Source: Brevundimonas pondensis
GTDB lineage: Bacteria; Pseudomonadota; Alphaproteobacteria; Caulobacterales; Caulobacteraceae
Length of the DNA stretch: 64,000 bases
Reading direction: 5' to 3'
Assembly (NCBI RefSeq): GCF_017487345.1
Contig: NZ_CP062006.1
Coordinates: 1,556,001 to 1,620,000, forward strand
The notes under the pieces were generated by a model, which was not told the origin of the DNA, searched no databases, and was given only the letters and a program-made list of their open reading frames with translations. The translations under genes and the position numbers were made by a program. Each line of letters begins with the position of its first letter. The stretch's first letter is position 1. Shown here in pieces: positions 23,990 through 32,529 of the stretch.

Positions 23990-24661
23990 TTAATCCACGA
24001 CGCGATAGCGGCCGTTCTGGTCGGGGCAGGTGCGCACGTAACGCGTCTCGCTGCGACCATCGGGAAGACGGATACGGCTTTCGGCCAGACGGCAGTCGTC
24101 CTGACTGCGGTAGCCATAGCCTTGCGACTGGGGGCTGAAGCCGGGGTCGACGGGCTGGGCGTAGCCACGATCATAACCGTCGTTGTACTCGCGATAGTCG
24201 CGGCCATAGCCGTCGTCGTAGCGACGATCGTAACCGGAGTTATCGTAACCATAGGCTGGCGGGACATAGGTTCCGCCATAGGACTGGTTGTAGCCATAGC
24301 TGGAGTTCGAGCGGTAACGGCTGTCGCAGTTGGCGGAGCTGTTGCCCACGCCGGCGCCGATGGCCGCGCCGAGCACCCCGCCCAGGACGCTGCCTTCGGT
24401 GCGGCGGCCGCGCGCCGCCAACTGCGATCCGGCCACGGCGCCGATGGTGGCGCCGAGCACGCCGCCGGTCGTGGCCCGGCTCCGCTGGTCGCCGACGCAG
24501 GGGTCGTTGTAGCGACCCTGCGAACCGTAGTTGTTGTAGGCGGGCGGATAGCCGTAGCCATAGGTCTGGGCGCTGACGACGCCCGGAACCATGAGCGAAC
24601 CGGCCACGGCGAGGGCGGCGACAGCGGCGGCGGAGGCCTTCTTGGACAGATGAGCGATCAT
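23990..24661 (-). CDS. Glycine-zipper envelope protein
   Basis: The 223-residue protein has a signal peptide (AAAVAALAVAGSLMVPGVVSA) and two Gly-rich alternating segments, GGVLGATIGAVAGSQLAARG and GSVLGGVLGAAIGAGVG, the glycine-zipper (2TM) signature of small envelope proteins. A long Tyr/Gly/Asp/Arg repeat region (YDRRYDDGYGRDYREYNDGY) and a C-terminal part with two Cys (DDCRLAES and RTCPDQNGRYR) follow. It is likely periplasmic or outer-membrane associated. The ATG at 24661 follows a CAGGAAC and starts the signal peptide; the open frame extends upstream without one. Upstream repeats at 24686-24778 may regulate it. Confidence 0.75.
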   Translation of the reverse strand: MIAHLSKKASAAAVAALAVAGSLMVPGVVSAQTYGYGYPPAYNNYGSQGRYNDPCVGDQRSRATTGGVLGATIGAVAGSQLAARGRRTEGSVLGGVLGAAIGAGVGNSSANCDSRYRSNSSYGYNQSYGGTYVPPAYGYDNSGYDRRYDDGYGRDYREYNDGYDRGYAQPVDPGFSPQSQGYGYRSQDDCRLAESRIRLPDGRSETRYVRTCPDQNGRYRVVD

Positions 24662-24685
24662 CGTTCGTGTTCCTGTGACAGATCC

Positions 24686-24778
24686 CGAAGCTGAACGGCT
24701 TCGCTGCGCTGTCTGTTGCATCCAGAAATAGGGGGGCGAAGCTGAACGGCTTTTGATCGACCCGTTCATCTTCGTTCA
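24686..24778. promoter_or_regulatory. 16-bp direct repeats and GTTCAG motifs in a divergent promoter
   Basis: CGAAGCTGAACGGCTT occurs twice (24686-24701 and 24737-24752), 51 bases apart, upstream of the glycine-zipper gene. GTTCAT-cttc-GTTCAG (24763-24778) follows toward the methyltransferase gene. The GTTCAG hexamer is also part of the tandem sites of the two RcnB-like genes, which suggests one regulator of envelope genes. Confidence 0.5.
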
Positions 24779-24817
24779 GGTTTCAGATTTCGCTCGGGAC
24801 CGGGTAGAAGCCGCGCC

Positions 24818-26062
24818 ATGACGCAAACGCTGACCATCGCCCGCATGGGCCACCAGGGCGACGGGATCGCCGAAACGCCCAAGGGCTTCGTCTTCGTGCC
24901 GGGCGCTCTGCCAGGCGAGGTGATCTCCGGCGAGGTGAAGGACGGGCGAGTCGAGGCGTTCGACCTGATCGAAGCCAGCCCGGATCGTCGTCCGATCCAT
25001 TCCGAGACCTATGCCGAATGCGGTGTCGCACCGCTGCAGCACTGGGCGGACGAACCCTATCTGGCGTGGAAGCGCGAGGTGGTGATCCAGACCCTGGCGC
25101 GCGAAGGCATCGAGACCGAGGTCGAGGCGACGGTCGCCGTGCCGCAGGCCAGCCGCCGTCGTCTGGCGCTGCATGCACGCAGCGGGCCCGACGGTCGCGT
25201 CCTGTTGGGGTTCAAGGCGCGGCGGTCGTGGCGGCTGGTCGAGCTGACTGACTGCCCGGTGTCCGATCCAGCGCTGACGGCGGCCCTGCCGCTGCTGGCC
25301 AAGGTGGCGGCGCCCTTGCTGGGGCATCCGAAGTCGGCGCCGACCCTGCATGTCACCCTGACCGACACCGGGCTGGACGTCGACGTGACCGGGGTCGAGA
25401 AGAAGTCGGGCGGCCTGACGGCGGACGTGACGGCGCGCGCCATCGCGGCGGCGGCCGAGGCGGACCTGGCGCGGCTTAGTCTGGACGGCGACACCCTGGT
25501 GATGGCGCGCCAGCCGCGCATCACCTTTGGCCGGGCCAGCGTGCCCTTGCCGCCGGCCTCCTTCCTGCAGGCCGCGCCGGCGGCCGAGGCGGCCATGGTC
25601 AGTCGGGCGGTGGAAGCGGTGAGGGGGGCCAAGAAGGTCGCGGACCTGTTCTGCGGCGCAGGAACCTTCACCTTCCCCCTGGCCGAGGTAGCCAGCGTCG
25701 TGGCGGCGGATTCGTCGGCGGCCGCGATCGCGGCGCTGAAGGCCGGCGCGGCCAAGGTGCAAGGCTTGAAGACCATCGAGGCCCAGGCGCGGGACCTGTT
25801 CCGGCGCCCCCTGTCGCCCTATGATCTGAAGGGCTGTGAGGCCATTGTGCTGGATCCCCCCCGTGCGGGAGCTCTGGAGCAAACGCCGCAGCTTCCGGGG
25901 ACCAAGGCGTCCGTGGTGGTTGGCGTGTCGTGCAATCCCCAGACTTTCGCGCGTGACGCCCGCGTCCTGATCGACGCCGGTTTCCGGCTGGAGAAGGTCA
26001 CGCCCATCGACCAGTTCCTGTGGTCCACCCACGTCGAACTGGTCGGCGTCTTCCGCCGTTAG
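24818..26062 (+). CDS. RlmD/RumA-type RNA m5U methyltransferase
   Basis: The 414-residue protein starts with a TRAM-like domain (TLTIARMGHQGDGIAETPKG) and ends with the catalytic m5U methyltransferase domain: the SAM loop VADLFCGAGTFTFPLA, the DPPRAGALEQ motif and the nucleophile Cys in VSCNPQTFARD. The cluster region reads ECGVAPLQHW, where E. coli RlmD has CGGCSLQHL, so the usual four-Cys iron-sulfur set looks incomplete. The target is probably a uridine in 23S rRNA or tRNA. It lies head to head with the glycine-zipper gene and 14 bases before the M24 peptidase gene, probably in one operon with it. Confidence 0.88.
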   Translation: MTQTLTIARMGHQGDGIAETPKGFVFVPGALPGEVISGEVKDGRVEAFDLIEASPDRRPIHSETYAECGVAPLQHWADEPYLAWKREVVIQTLAREGIETEVEATVAVPQASRRRLALHARSGPDGRVLLGFKARRSWRLVELTDCPVSDPALTAALPLLAKVAAPLLGHPKSAPTLHVTLTDTGLDVDVTGVEKKSGGLTADVTARAIAAAAEADLARLSLDGDTLVMARQPRITFGRASVPLPPASFLQAAPAAEAAMVSRAVEAVRGAKKVADLFCGAGTFTFPLAEVASVVAADSSAAAIAALKAGAAKVQGLKTIEAQARDLFRRPLSPYDLKGCEAIVLDPPRAGALEQTPQLPGTKASVVVGVSCNPQTFARDARVLIDAGFRLEKVTPIDQFLWSTHVELVGVFRR

Positions 26063-26076
26063 AATTCGGAGCCTCC

Positions 26077-27240
26077 ATGTCCTTCATCGCGCCTCAGGCC
26101 AGCCCGATCGACGCCGCCGAGCGTCGGCAGCGAATTGAAAACCTGGCGGGACGACTGCAGACCCAGGGCGTGGCGGCGCTTCTGCTCGGCTCCACGACGT
26201 CGTTGCGCTACTTCACAGGGCTGGACTGGCATGCGTCCGAGCGTCTGACCGGCGCCCTGATCCACGCAGACGGACGCGTGGACTATGTCTGTCCGCGGTT
26301 CGAGCTGGACAAGGTCGGAGGGCTGACTTCGATGGCCGGCGCCGTGTCCGGCGACATCCTGACCTGGGAGGAGGAAGAGAGCCCCTACGCCTTGGCGGCG
26401 GATCGACTGCCGCACGGCGGAAGGCTGGCGGTGGATGAATTGGTCGCGACCTTCACCTGGTTGGGTCTGGCGCGAACGCTGGGGCAGGATCGCCTGGTGG
26501 ACGGCGGACCGCTGACCGTCGGTCTGCGCAGCATCAAGTCGCCTGCGGAGATCGCCCTGCTGCGGCGCGCCAAGGCCATCACCCTGGAAGTTCAGCGCCG
26601 GACGCGCGACTGGCTTCAGCCTGGTGTCCTGACCTCCGAGGTCAAGCGGTTCATCGACGCCGAACATCGCAAGCTCGGCGGCGAAGGCGGCTCCTGGTTC
26701 TGTCTGGTGTCCTTCGGGGACGACACCTGCCTGCCGCATGGCGGTGAAGGCGATCGAGCGCTGAAGGCCGACGACGTAGTGCTGATCGATACCGGAACCC
26801 TAGTCGACGGCTATCACTCGGACATCACGCGGACCTATGTGTTTGGTGAACCGACAGCCGAGTTCCGTCGCGTCTGGGATCACGAAAAGCAGGCGCAGGC
26901 CCTGGCCTTCGAGACCGCGCAACTGGGCGCGACCTGCGAGAGCGTGGACGCCGCCGCGCGGGACTATCTGACGGCGCAGGGCTATGGACCTGACTATCGC
27001 CTGCCCGGGCTGCCGCATCGCACTGGTCATGGCATTGGTCTGGATATCCATGAAGCGCCCAATCTGGTGCGCGGCGACCGCACGGTCCTGCAGGCCGGGA
27101 TGTGCTTCTCGAACGAGCCCATGCTGGTGATCCCGGGCAAGTTCGGCGTCCGGCTGGAGGATCATTTCTACACGACGGAGGAGGGGCCGGTCTGGTTCAC
27201 ACGGCCGTCGCACAGCCTGGATGATCCGTTCGGCGTCTAA
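26077..27240 (+). CDS. M24 family metallopeptidase (Xaa-Pro aminopeptidase-like)
   Basis: The 387-residue protein has an N-terminal creatinase/prolidase domain (TTSLRYFTGLDWHASERLTG) and a pita-bread catalytic domain. The metal ligands are in place: Asp residues in DTGTLVDGYHSDITRTY, His in LPHRTGHGIGLDIHEAPN, Glu in SNEPMLVIPG and Glu in VRLEDHF. It should remove N-terminal residues before proline or cleave Xaa-Pro dipeptides in the cytoplasm. The ATG at 26077 starts the conserved part. Its stop overlaps the end of the convergent radical SAM gene by four bases. Confidence 0.9.
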   Translation: MSFIAPQASPIDAAERRQRIENLAGRLQTQGVAALLLGSTTSLRYFTGLDWHASERLTGALIHADGRVDYVCPRFELDKVGGLTSMAGAVSGDILTWEEEESPYALAADRLPHGGRLAVDELVATFTWLGLARTLGQDRLVDGGPLTVGLRSIKSPAEIALLRRAKAITLEVQRRTRDWLQPGVLTSEVKRFIDAEHRKLGGEGGSWFCLVSFGDDTCLPHGGEGDRALKADDVVLIDTGTLVDGYHSDITRTYVFGEPTAEFRRVWDHEKQAQALAFETAQLGATCESVDAAARDYLTAQGYGPDYRLPGLPHRTGHGIGLDIHEAPNLVRGDRTVLQAGMCFSNEPMLVIPGKFGVRLEDHFYTTEEGPVWFTRPSHSLDDPFGV

Positions 27241-28304
27241 CCGAACAACTCCAGCTGCGGCCGCATGTCGGCGGGAACACGGAACTGGGTGACATCCAGC
27301 GGCACGCGCGGCGCATCCAGCCCATAGCGTTTGATCGCCGCCTTGAAACGCGCAGCGATCAGTTCGGCGACGGGCCCGGTGCCCTTCATGCGCTGGGCCC
27401 AGTCGGGGTCATAGTCCTTGCCGCCACGCGTCTGGCGGATCAGGGACATGACACGGGCGGCGCGTTCCGGCCGGGCGTCGGCCAGCCATTCACGGAACAG
27501 GTCCTTGATTTCTAGCGGCAGGCGCAGGGTCACATACATGGCCGAGGTGGCGCCCGCCTTCTGGGCCGCTTCGAGGATGGCTTCCATCTCGTGGTCGTTG
27601 AGGCCGGGGATGACGGGGGCGAAGCCGACGCCGACGGGCACGCCGGTGTCGGCCAGGCGACTGATGGCCTCCAGCCGCTTGGCGGGCGTCGAGGCGCGCG
27701 GCTCCATCGCCCGGGCCAGACCACGGTCGAGCGTCGTGATGGAGACGAAGGCCGAGGCCAGCCCGTCGCGCCCCATGGGACCCAGAATGTCGGCGTCGCG
27801 GGCGATCAGCACCGACTTGGTGATGATGCTGAACGGCTGACGGAACCGCTGCATGACCTGCAGAATCGAGCGCGTGGACCGGGTCTCGCGCTCGACCGGC
27901 TGATAGGGGTCGGTATTGCCGCCTATGTGGATACGTTTGCAGACGTATCGGGGCTTGGCGAGTTCCTGTTCCAGCAGACGCGCCGCTTCGGGTTTGAAGA
28001 AGATCCGGCTCTCGAAATCCAGACCCGGGGATAGGCCCATCCAGGCATGGGACGGACGGGCGTAGCAGTAGATGCAGCCATGTTCGCAGCCCTTGTAAGG
28101 GTTGATGGAGCGATCGAAGCCGACGTCGGGACTCGTATTCCTGGCGATGATGGTGCGCGCGTGTTCCGGCGAGAGGGTGGTGCGCAGCGGCGCGGCCGCT
28201 TCGTCCTGATCCGTCCAGCCGTCGTCGAATTCCTCGCGCCGGTCGGCTTCATACCGGCCCGAGTCGTTGGAGCGTGCGCCGCGTCCTTTCATCGCCGTCT
28301 TCAT
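27237..28304 (-). CDS. PA0069-type radical SAM protein (SplB-like)
   Basis: The 355-residue protein contains a radical SAM cluster with Cys73, Cys77 and Cys80 in INPYKGCEHGCIYCYARPSH, followed by a TIM-barrel-like chain with RIHIGGNTDPYQPVERE and SIITKSVLIARDADIL. The group is named after PA0069 and is related to spore photoproduct lyase. Members are often annotated Rv2578c/PA0069-like, and no substrate is firmly established. The N-terminal 50 residues are charged and probably flexible. A perfect LexA box lies 24 bases upstream of the start, so the gene should be DNA-damage inducible, in line with a repair role. Confidence 0.85.
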   Translation of the reverse strand: MKTAMKGRGARSNDSGRYEADRREEFDDGWTDQDEAAAPLRTTLSPEHARTIIARNTSPDVGFDRSINPYKGCEHGCIYCYARPSHAWMGLSPGLDFESRIFFKPEAARLLEQELAKPRYVCKRIHIGGNTDPYQPVERETRSTRSILQVMQRFRQPFSIITKSVLIARDADILGPMGRDGLASAFVSITTLDRGLARAMEPRASTPAKRLEAISRLADTGVPVGVGFAPVIPGLNDHEMEAILEAAQKAGATSAMYVTLRLPLEIKDLFREWLADARPERAARVMSLIRQTRGGKDYDPDWAQRMKGTGPVAELIAARFKAAIKRYGLDAPRVPLDVTQFRVPADMRPQLELFG

Positions 28305-28327
28305 AAGGGGAGGATGACAGCAAGCTG

Positions 28328-28342
28328 GAACAAATCAAGAAC
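28328..28342. promoter_or_regulatory. LexA box (SOS operator) of the radical SAM gene
   Basis: GAAC-AAATCAA-GAAC is the reverse-strand form of GTTC-N7-GTTC, a perfect alphaproteobacterial LexA site, 24 bases upstream of the ATG at 28304. Confidence 0.85.
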
Positions 28343-28384
28343 AAAATAGGCGGCCGAAACCGATCGCAGCTGGAGCGAGCCGGT

Positions 28385-29164
28385 TCAGGCTGGTGTTGCA
28401 GCGGCGAGAGCGACTTCGCTGGGTGTGGGGACCTGGACGGCCGCCGTAACGGGACGCCCTGTAGCCTCGGCGATCAGCTCTGCGGTCCTGCCTTCGATGG
28501 CGGCTTCCAGACGAGCGAGGAACTCGTCCTTGGGCAGGCCGGTCGGGATGGGGGCCAGGAACTCCAGCGTGGCGACGCCCGGCGTCTTGCGTGATTCTTC
28601 CTGGGGCCAGAACAGACCGAGATTGGTGGCCAGGGGCACGACCGGCATGTCGAAGTCGCGGTACATGTGCCAGACGCCCGAGCGATAGCGGTACTTCTCA
28701 CCGATCTTGGCCAGATGCCCTTCAGGATAGATCAGGATCTTGCGGCCTTCGCGATGGGCGTCGGCGGCGCGTTCCTTGAGCGCGGCGCGAGCCGTATGGC
28801 CGCCGCAGCTGTTCACGACAATGGCGCCGAGTTTGCGCAGGACCGTGCCAAGCAACGGGAACTTCTCAAGATGGTCGCCGGTGACGAAGGCCAGGTCGTC
28901 GAACTGGTCGTAGGTGGCGAAACCGTCGCCCCAGCTCTGATGCTTGGAAGCGACGATGAAGGCGCCGGAGGGCAGATGATTCTTGCCGCGCACCTGCAGT
29001 CGAATACCGGCGAAGAGGGCCATGGCCTGCACCATGCGGCGCACATAGCGGCGAATGACCCATGTCGTCGCGCGGCGGCCGGGGGCTAGAGCCGCGAAGG
29101 CGGCCGTCAGCCCGTAGCCGATCGACAGAATCCAGTAGACGATGTTGAACGCCAAGCTTCTCAT
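28385..29164 (-). CDS. 1-acyl-glycerol-3-phosphate acyltransferase family (PlsC-like)
   Basis: The 259-residue protein has an N-terminal membrane segment (LAFNIVYWILSIGYGLTAAFAA) and the acyltransferase motifs HQSWGD (H-x4-D catalytic pair, in VASKHQSWGDGFATYDQ) and YPEGH (acceptor binding). Further typical segments are GAIVVNSCGGHTARAALKE and VPLATNLGLFW. It should acylate lysophosphatidic acid, or another lysophospholipid, at the inner membrane. The C-terminal 20 residues are Ala/Val/Pro-rich and not conserved. It stands alone. Confidence 0.88.
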   Translation of the reverse strand: MRSLAFNIVYWILSIGYGLTAAFAALAPGRRATTWVIRRYVRRMVQAMALFAGIRLQVRGKNHLPSGAFIVASKHQSWGDGFATYDQFDDLAFVTGDHLEKFPLLGTVLRKLGAIVVNSCGGHTARAALKERAADAHREGRKILIYPEGHLAKIGEKYRYRSGVWHMYRDFDMPVVPLATNLGLFWPQEESRKTPGVATLEFLAPIPTGLPKDEFLARLEAAIEGRTAELIAEATGRPVTAAVQVPTPSEVALAAATPA

Positions 29165-29205
29165 GCCGTGGTTATGGCACGGAGAGGGGGCGGTTGGGCA
29201 ATGGT

Positions 29206-30264
29206 CTAGGCTGCGGCCTGGGCCAGGGCTTCGGCGTTGGTGACCCGATTGCGACCGCTGCGCTTGGAGGCGTAGAGGGCTTCGTCAGCGCGCTCCAGGA
29301 CGCCGAGAGCGGTTTCGCCAGGGCGGCGCTCTGCGAAGCCGACCGAAATGGTGACGGCTCCAAGGTCGTCGTTGGTGGAACGACGACGCAGCGAGCGTGA
29401 GCCGATCTCTTCACGAATGGCGTTCAGGGCGGCTTCGACCGTGCCCGGCGTTTCGCCAGGGAAGATGACCGCGAACTCCTCGCCGCCGTAACGGGCGGCG
29501 ACGCGCGGCGCGCGCGAGATGCGGCCCAGGACGCTGGCGACGTAGCGCAGCACCTGATCGCCGGTCTGATGGCCCCAAGTGTCGTTGAAGCGCTTGAAGT
29601 GGTCGATATCAACGACGGCCAGGGTCAGGCCCTTGCCCTCGGTTTCGGCTTCTTCGCAGAGTCGGGCCAACTGTTCGTCGAAGGTCTTGCGGTTGGCCAG
29701 ATTAGTCAGGGCGTCGGTCATGGCGTCGCGGCGCACCTGTTCCAGGTGTTCGCGCAGGCGGACGACTTCGCGGTTCGAGGATTCCAGGCGCTTTTCCAGA
29801 GCCGAGGTGTGGCGCTGCACCTTGCGTGTGGCCGTGGACAGGGTGCTGACGATTTCCGTCAGGTCTGTCGGGCGTTCGGCGTCCTGCATCCTGGCCGAGG
29901 CGGAGCTCAGGGTTTCGCCATAGGCCGACTGGGTCTTGCGGGCGTTGTCGATGGCTTCGGCGACGGCGGCGAGTTCGCGATTCAGCACGGCGCCGACGTC
30001 GCGGATTTCCTCGGACAGGCGGCCGCGTGGCAGGAATTCGGCCGCCAGCATCTCAGCGGTGGCGTCGGTGAAGGGGGCGTCGCCGGTCAACAGGCGATGA
30101 AGCTCGCGCCCGAGGGGGCCTTCGGGATCGCTGACGTAGTGCAGCCAGAGCTCGAAATTCAGAGGAGTCGGCCAGACGGAGGCTTCCTGCATGGCGTCAA
30201 CCACGCGGCGCGCAAGCGCATATGCCTCCGGACCCCGAAGGGCGGTTTCGACCTGCGCCGTCAT
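29206..30264 (-). CDS. Diguanylate cyclase (GGDEF domain)
   Basis: The 352-residue soluble protein has an N-terminal helical domain (residues 1-130), a coiled coil (TRKVQRHTSALEKRLESSNR and onward to about residue 185) and a C-terminal GGDEF domain. DALTNLANRKTFDEQL starts the domain, and the active site is GGEEF in ARYGGEEFAVIFPGE. It makes cyclic-di-GMP, which in Caulobacterales controls the motile-to-sessile switch. The product-inhibition I-site, RxxD five residues before GGEEF, reads RAPR, so feedback inhibition is probably absent. The coiled coil suggests activation by dimerisation; there is no transmembrane segment. Confidence 0.92.
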   Translation of the reverse strand: MTAQVETALRGPEAYALARRVVDAMQEASVWPTPLNFELWLHYVSDPEGPLGRELHRLLTGDAPFTDATAEMLAAEFLPRGRLSEEIRDVGAVLNRELAAVAEAIDNARKTQSAYGETLSSASARMQDAERPTDLTEIVSTLSTATRKVQRHTSALEKRLESSNREVVRLREHLEQVRRDAMTDALTNLANRKTFDEQLARLCEEAETEGKGLTLAVVDIDHFKRFNDTWGHQTGDQVLRYVASVLGRISRAPRVAARYGGEEFAVIFPGETPGTVEAALNAIREEIGSRSLRRRSTNDDLGAVTISVGFAERRPGETALGVLERADEALYASKRSGRNRVTNAEALAQAAA

Positions 30265-30356
30265 TCTGATTCTCGCGCCCCTAGTTCTTAGTGAGCGAAC
30301 ACTAGAACAGCGATCCGTAATGACCGGTTAAATTGACGGTCGGGAAGCCTTGTCTC

Positions 30357-31913
30357 TTAGTCTTGGAAGACGACAGGACGACGCAGGAAGGCCGGAATGT
30401 CGTCGCCGAAGCCACCGCTGGCTGCGCGCAGGGGCTGATCCTTCTGCGACTCGGACGTGCGGGTGTCGCGCGGCGCCTGATCGCGATTGCGGTCGCGACG
30501 CTGAGCGGCGGGCTTGACCGGAGCGGTCTCGATTTCAACGACGGTTTCAGGCGTTTCGGCGACGACGGTTTCGACGGCGGTTTCCGGCTTGGTCGAGCGA
30601 CGGCTGCGTGAACGACGCGGAGCCTCGTCCGCGGGGGCGTCAGCCTTGGGCGCGGCGCGGGCGATGGGCTCCATCGAGGCGACGTTGTCGCTCTTGGGGA
30701 TCGGACGCGGGCGGTCGCTGCGGTTGCGGCCACGCCCCCTGGAGTCATCGCTGCGCGGTCGGTCCTTGATGGCGGCGAAGTCGATGCCGTCCAGCGTCAG
30801 CTCTTCCGGCGCCATCTTGATCAGCTTCAGCACCTTATCCAGCGACTTGTCGTCGGAAGGGGTGACGATCATGAAGGCTTCGCCCTTACGGCCCGCGCGA
30901 CCGGTGCGGCCGATGCGGTGGACGTAGTCGTCGGCGTGGTGCGAGACGTCGTAGTTGAAGACGTGGCTGACGTCGGGGATGTCCAGGCCGCGCGCGGCGA
31001 CGTCCGAAGCCACCAGAATCTTCAGGTCGCCGGAACGGAAGTCCGCCAGGGTCTTCATCCGCAGGGACTGATCCAGGTCGCCGTGGATCGGCGCGGCGTC
31101 GAAGCCGTGCGTCTTCAGCGACTTGGCGACGATGTCGACTTCAGACTTGCGGTTGCAGAAGACGATGCCGTTCTTGACTTCGGACCGTTCGATCAGGGCG
31201 CGCAGGGCGGTGCGCTTGGCCTTGGGGTCGCTGGTCGGGATGCGGACCAGATACTGGGTGATGGTGTCGGCGGTCATGGCTGGACGCGAGGCCTCGATCC
31301 GGGTCGGATCCTTGAGGAATTGCGTGGTCAGGCGCGTGATCTCGGGCGGCATGGTGGCCGAGAAGAACAGGGTCTGGCGACGCGGCGGCGTCAGCTTGAA
31401 GATGCGCTCGATGTCGGGGATGAAGCCCATGTCGAGCATGCGGTCGGCTTCGTCGATGACCATCATCTCGACGCCGGTCAGCAGGATCTTGCCGCGTTCG
31501 AACAGGTCCAGCAGACGGCCCGGCGTGGCGATCAGGACGTCTACGCCCTTGTTCAGCAGGGCCACCTGGTCGCCCATCGACACGCCGCCGATCAGCAGGG
31601 CCCAGCTCAGCCTGGTGCCCTTGGCGTATTTGGCGAAGTTTTCGGCGACCTGGTCGGCCAGTTCGCGCGTCGGGGCCAAGACCAAGGCGCGCGGCATGCG
31701 GGCGCGGGCGCGGCCCGAGCCGAGGCGGTCGATCATCGGCAGGGTGAAGGCGGCGGTCTTGCCGGTGCCGGTCTGGGCGATGCCCAGGACGTCGCGGCCG
31801 GCCAGGGCCACCGGGATGGCGGAGGCCTGAATGGGGGTGGCTTCGGTGTAGCCCGTATCGGCGACCGCTTGCAGGGTCGTGGCCGAGAGGCCCAGCTTGG
31901 TGAATTCTGTCAT
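30357..31913 (-). CDS. rhlE: DEAD-box RNA helicase, RhlE type
   Basis: The 518-residue protein has the complete DEAD-box core: the Q motif (FTKLGLSATTLQAVADTGYT and a following PIQ), Walker A AQTGTGKTAAF, DEAD in VIDEADRMLDMGF, SAT in FSATMPPE, and HRIGRTGRAGRKG. The C-terminal 130 residues are a low-complexity Arg/Ser/Pro/Glu-rich tail that probably binds RNA. RhlE-type helicases act in rRNA maturation, RNA decay and cold growth. The gene is divergent from the small secreted protein at 32129. Confidence 0.92.
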   Translation of the reverse strand: MTEFTKLGLSATTLQAVADTGYTEATPIQASAIPVALAGRDVLGIAQTGTGKTAAFTLPMIDRLGSGRARARMPRALVLAPTRELADQVAENFAKYAKGTRLSWALLIGGVSMGDQVALLNKGVDVLIATPGRLLDLFERGKILLTGVEMMVIDEADRMLDMGFIPDIERIFKLTPPRRQTLFFSATMPPEITRLTTQFLKDPTRIEASRPAMTADTITQYLVRIPTSDPKAKRTALRALIERSEVKNGIVFCNRKSEVDIVAKSLKTHGFDAAPIHGDLDQSLRMKTLADFRSGDLKILVASDVAARGLDIPDVSHVFNYDVSHHADDYVHRIGRTGRAGRKGEAFMIVTPSDDKSLDKVLKLIKMAPEELTLDGIDFAAIKDRPRSDDSRGRGRNRSDRPRPIPKSDNVASMEPIARAAPKADAPADEAPRRSRSRRSTKPETAVETVVAETPETVVEIETAPVKPAAQRRDRNRDQAPRDTRTSESQKDQPLRAASGGFGDDIPAFLRRPVVFQD

Positions 31914-32128
31914 GGAACCTTGAGGACGGAGGAAACGTCGTAACGTCTTCGGCTTACGGAACCGCCCCTCGTGGGCGAGTGGGCGGCGCGCATCGCCAGT
32001 CCTATCCCGAGCCTGCGGCGGTATATGGAAACCCCTACGCCTCAGTCAAGTATTTCCGTTCGGGAACCGGGCGGTTGGCAAAGGCTTACAGGTCTGTAAT
32101 GTCGCCATGGGGAAGGGAAGGGTTGTGC

Positions 32129-32485
32129 ATGCGCTTGAAGACGCTGGCTTTCGCCTTGGCCGCCTGCTGCGCGGCTGCGCTACCGGCGCGGGCGGAGATG
32201 GAAAACGCTTTCGGCAACACCGTCATCTCCCACTATCCCGATGGCGCGTGGGTTAAGCACTGGTTTGACCGTGATGGCAGCTATCGCGCCGCCTTCTCGG
32301 ACGGACGTCGCCTGACGGCGCGTTGGGTGATCGAGGGCGAGCGGGTCTGTCTGAACGGTATTAGGCCCCGCATGCTGTTGTCGCGGTTCTGCACGGCGCT
32401 GGTCGAGGCTAACGTCGGTCAGACCTGGCCGGGACGCGATCCGTTAGGGCGCCGGGTGCGCAACGAACTGGTGGCCGGACGCTAG
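32129..32485 (+). CDS. Small secreted protein, unknown function
   Basis: The 118-residue product has a signal peptide (LKTLAFALAACCAAALPARA) and a mature part of about 95 residues with GNTVISHYPDGAWVKHWFDR, RRLTARWVIEGERVCLN and two further Cys-containing strands. The pattern of Trp, Gly and Asp looks like a small beta-sheet protein, of the kind seen in many alphaproteobacterial periplasmic proteins. The ATG at 32129 is preceded by a GGGAAGGG. I recognise no named family. Confidence 0.65.
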   Translation: MRLKTLAFALAACCAAALPARAEMENAFGNTVISHYPDGAWVKHWFDRDGSYRAAFSDGRRLTARWVIEGERVCLNGIRPRMLLSRFCTALVEANVGQTWPGRDPLGRRVRNELVAGR

Positions 32486-32488
32486 AGA

Positions 32489-32517
32489 CTTCCCGGTTCG
32501 CTGGGCGAACCGGGAAG
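32489..32517. terminator. Hairpin between convergent genes
   Basis: CTTCCCGGTTCG (32489-32500) pairs with CGAACCGGGAAG (32506-32517) around a five-base loop, between the secreted-protein gene and topA, which converge. The stem is perfect but no long T run follows, so termination may be partial. Confidence 0.55.
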
Positions 32518-32529
32518 CGTCGTCTGGAT

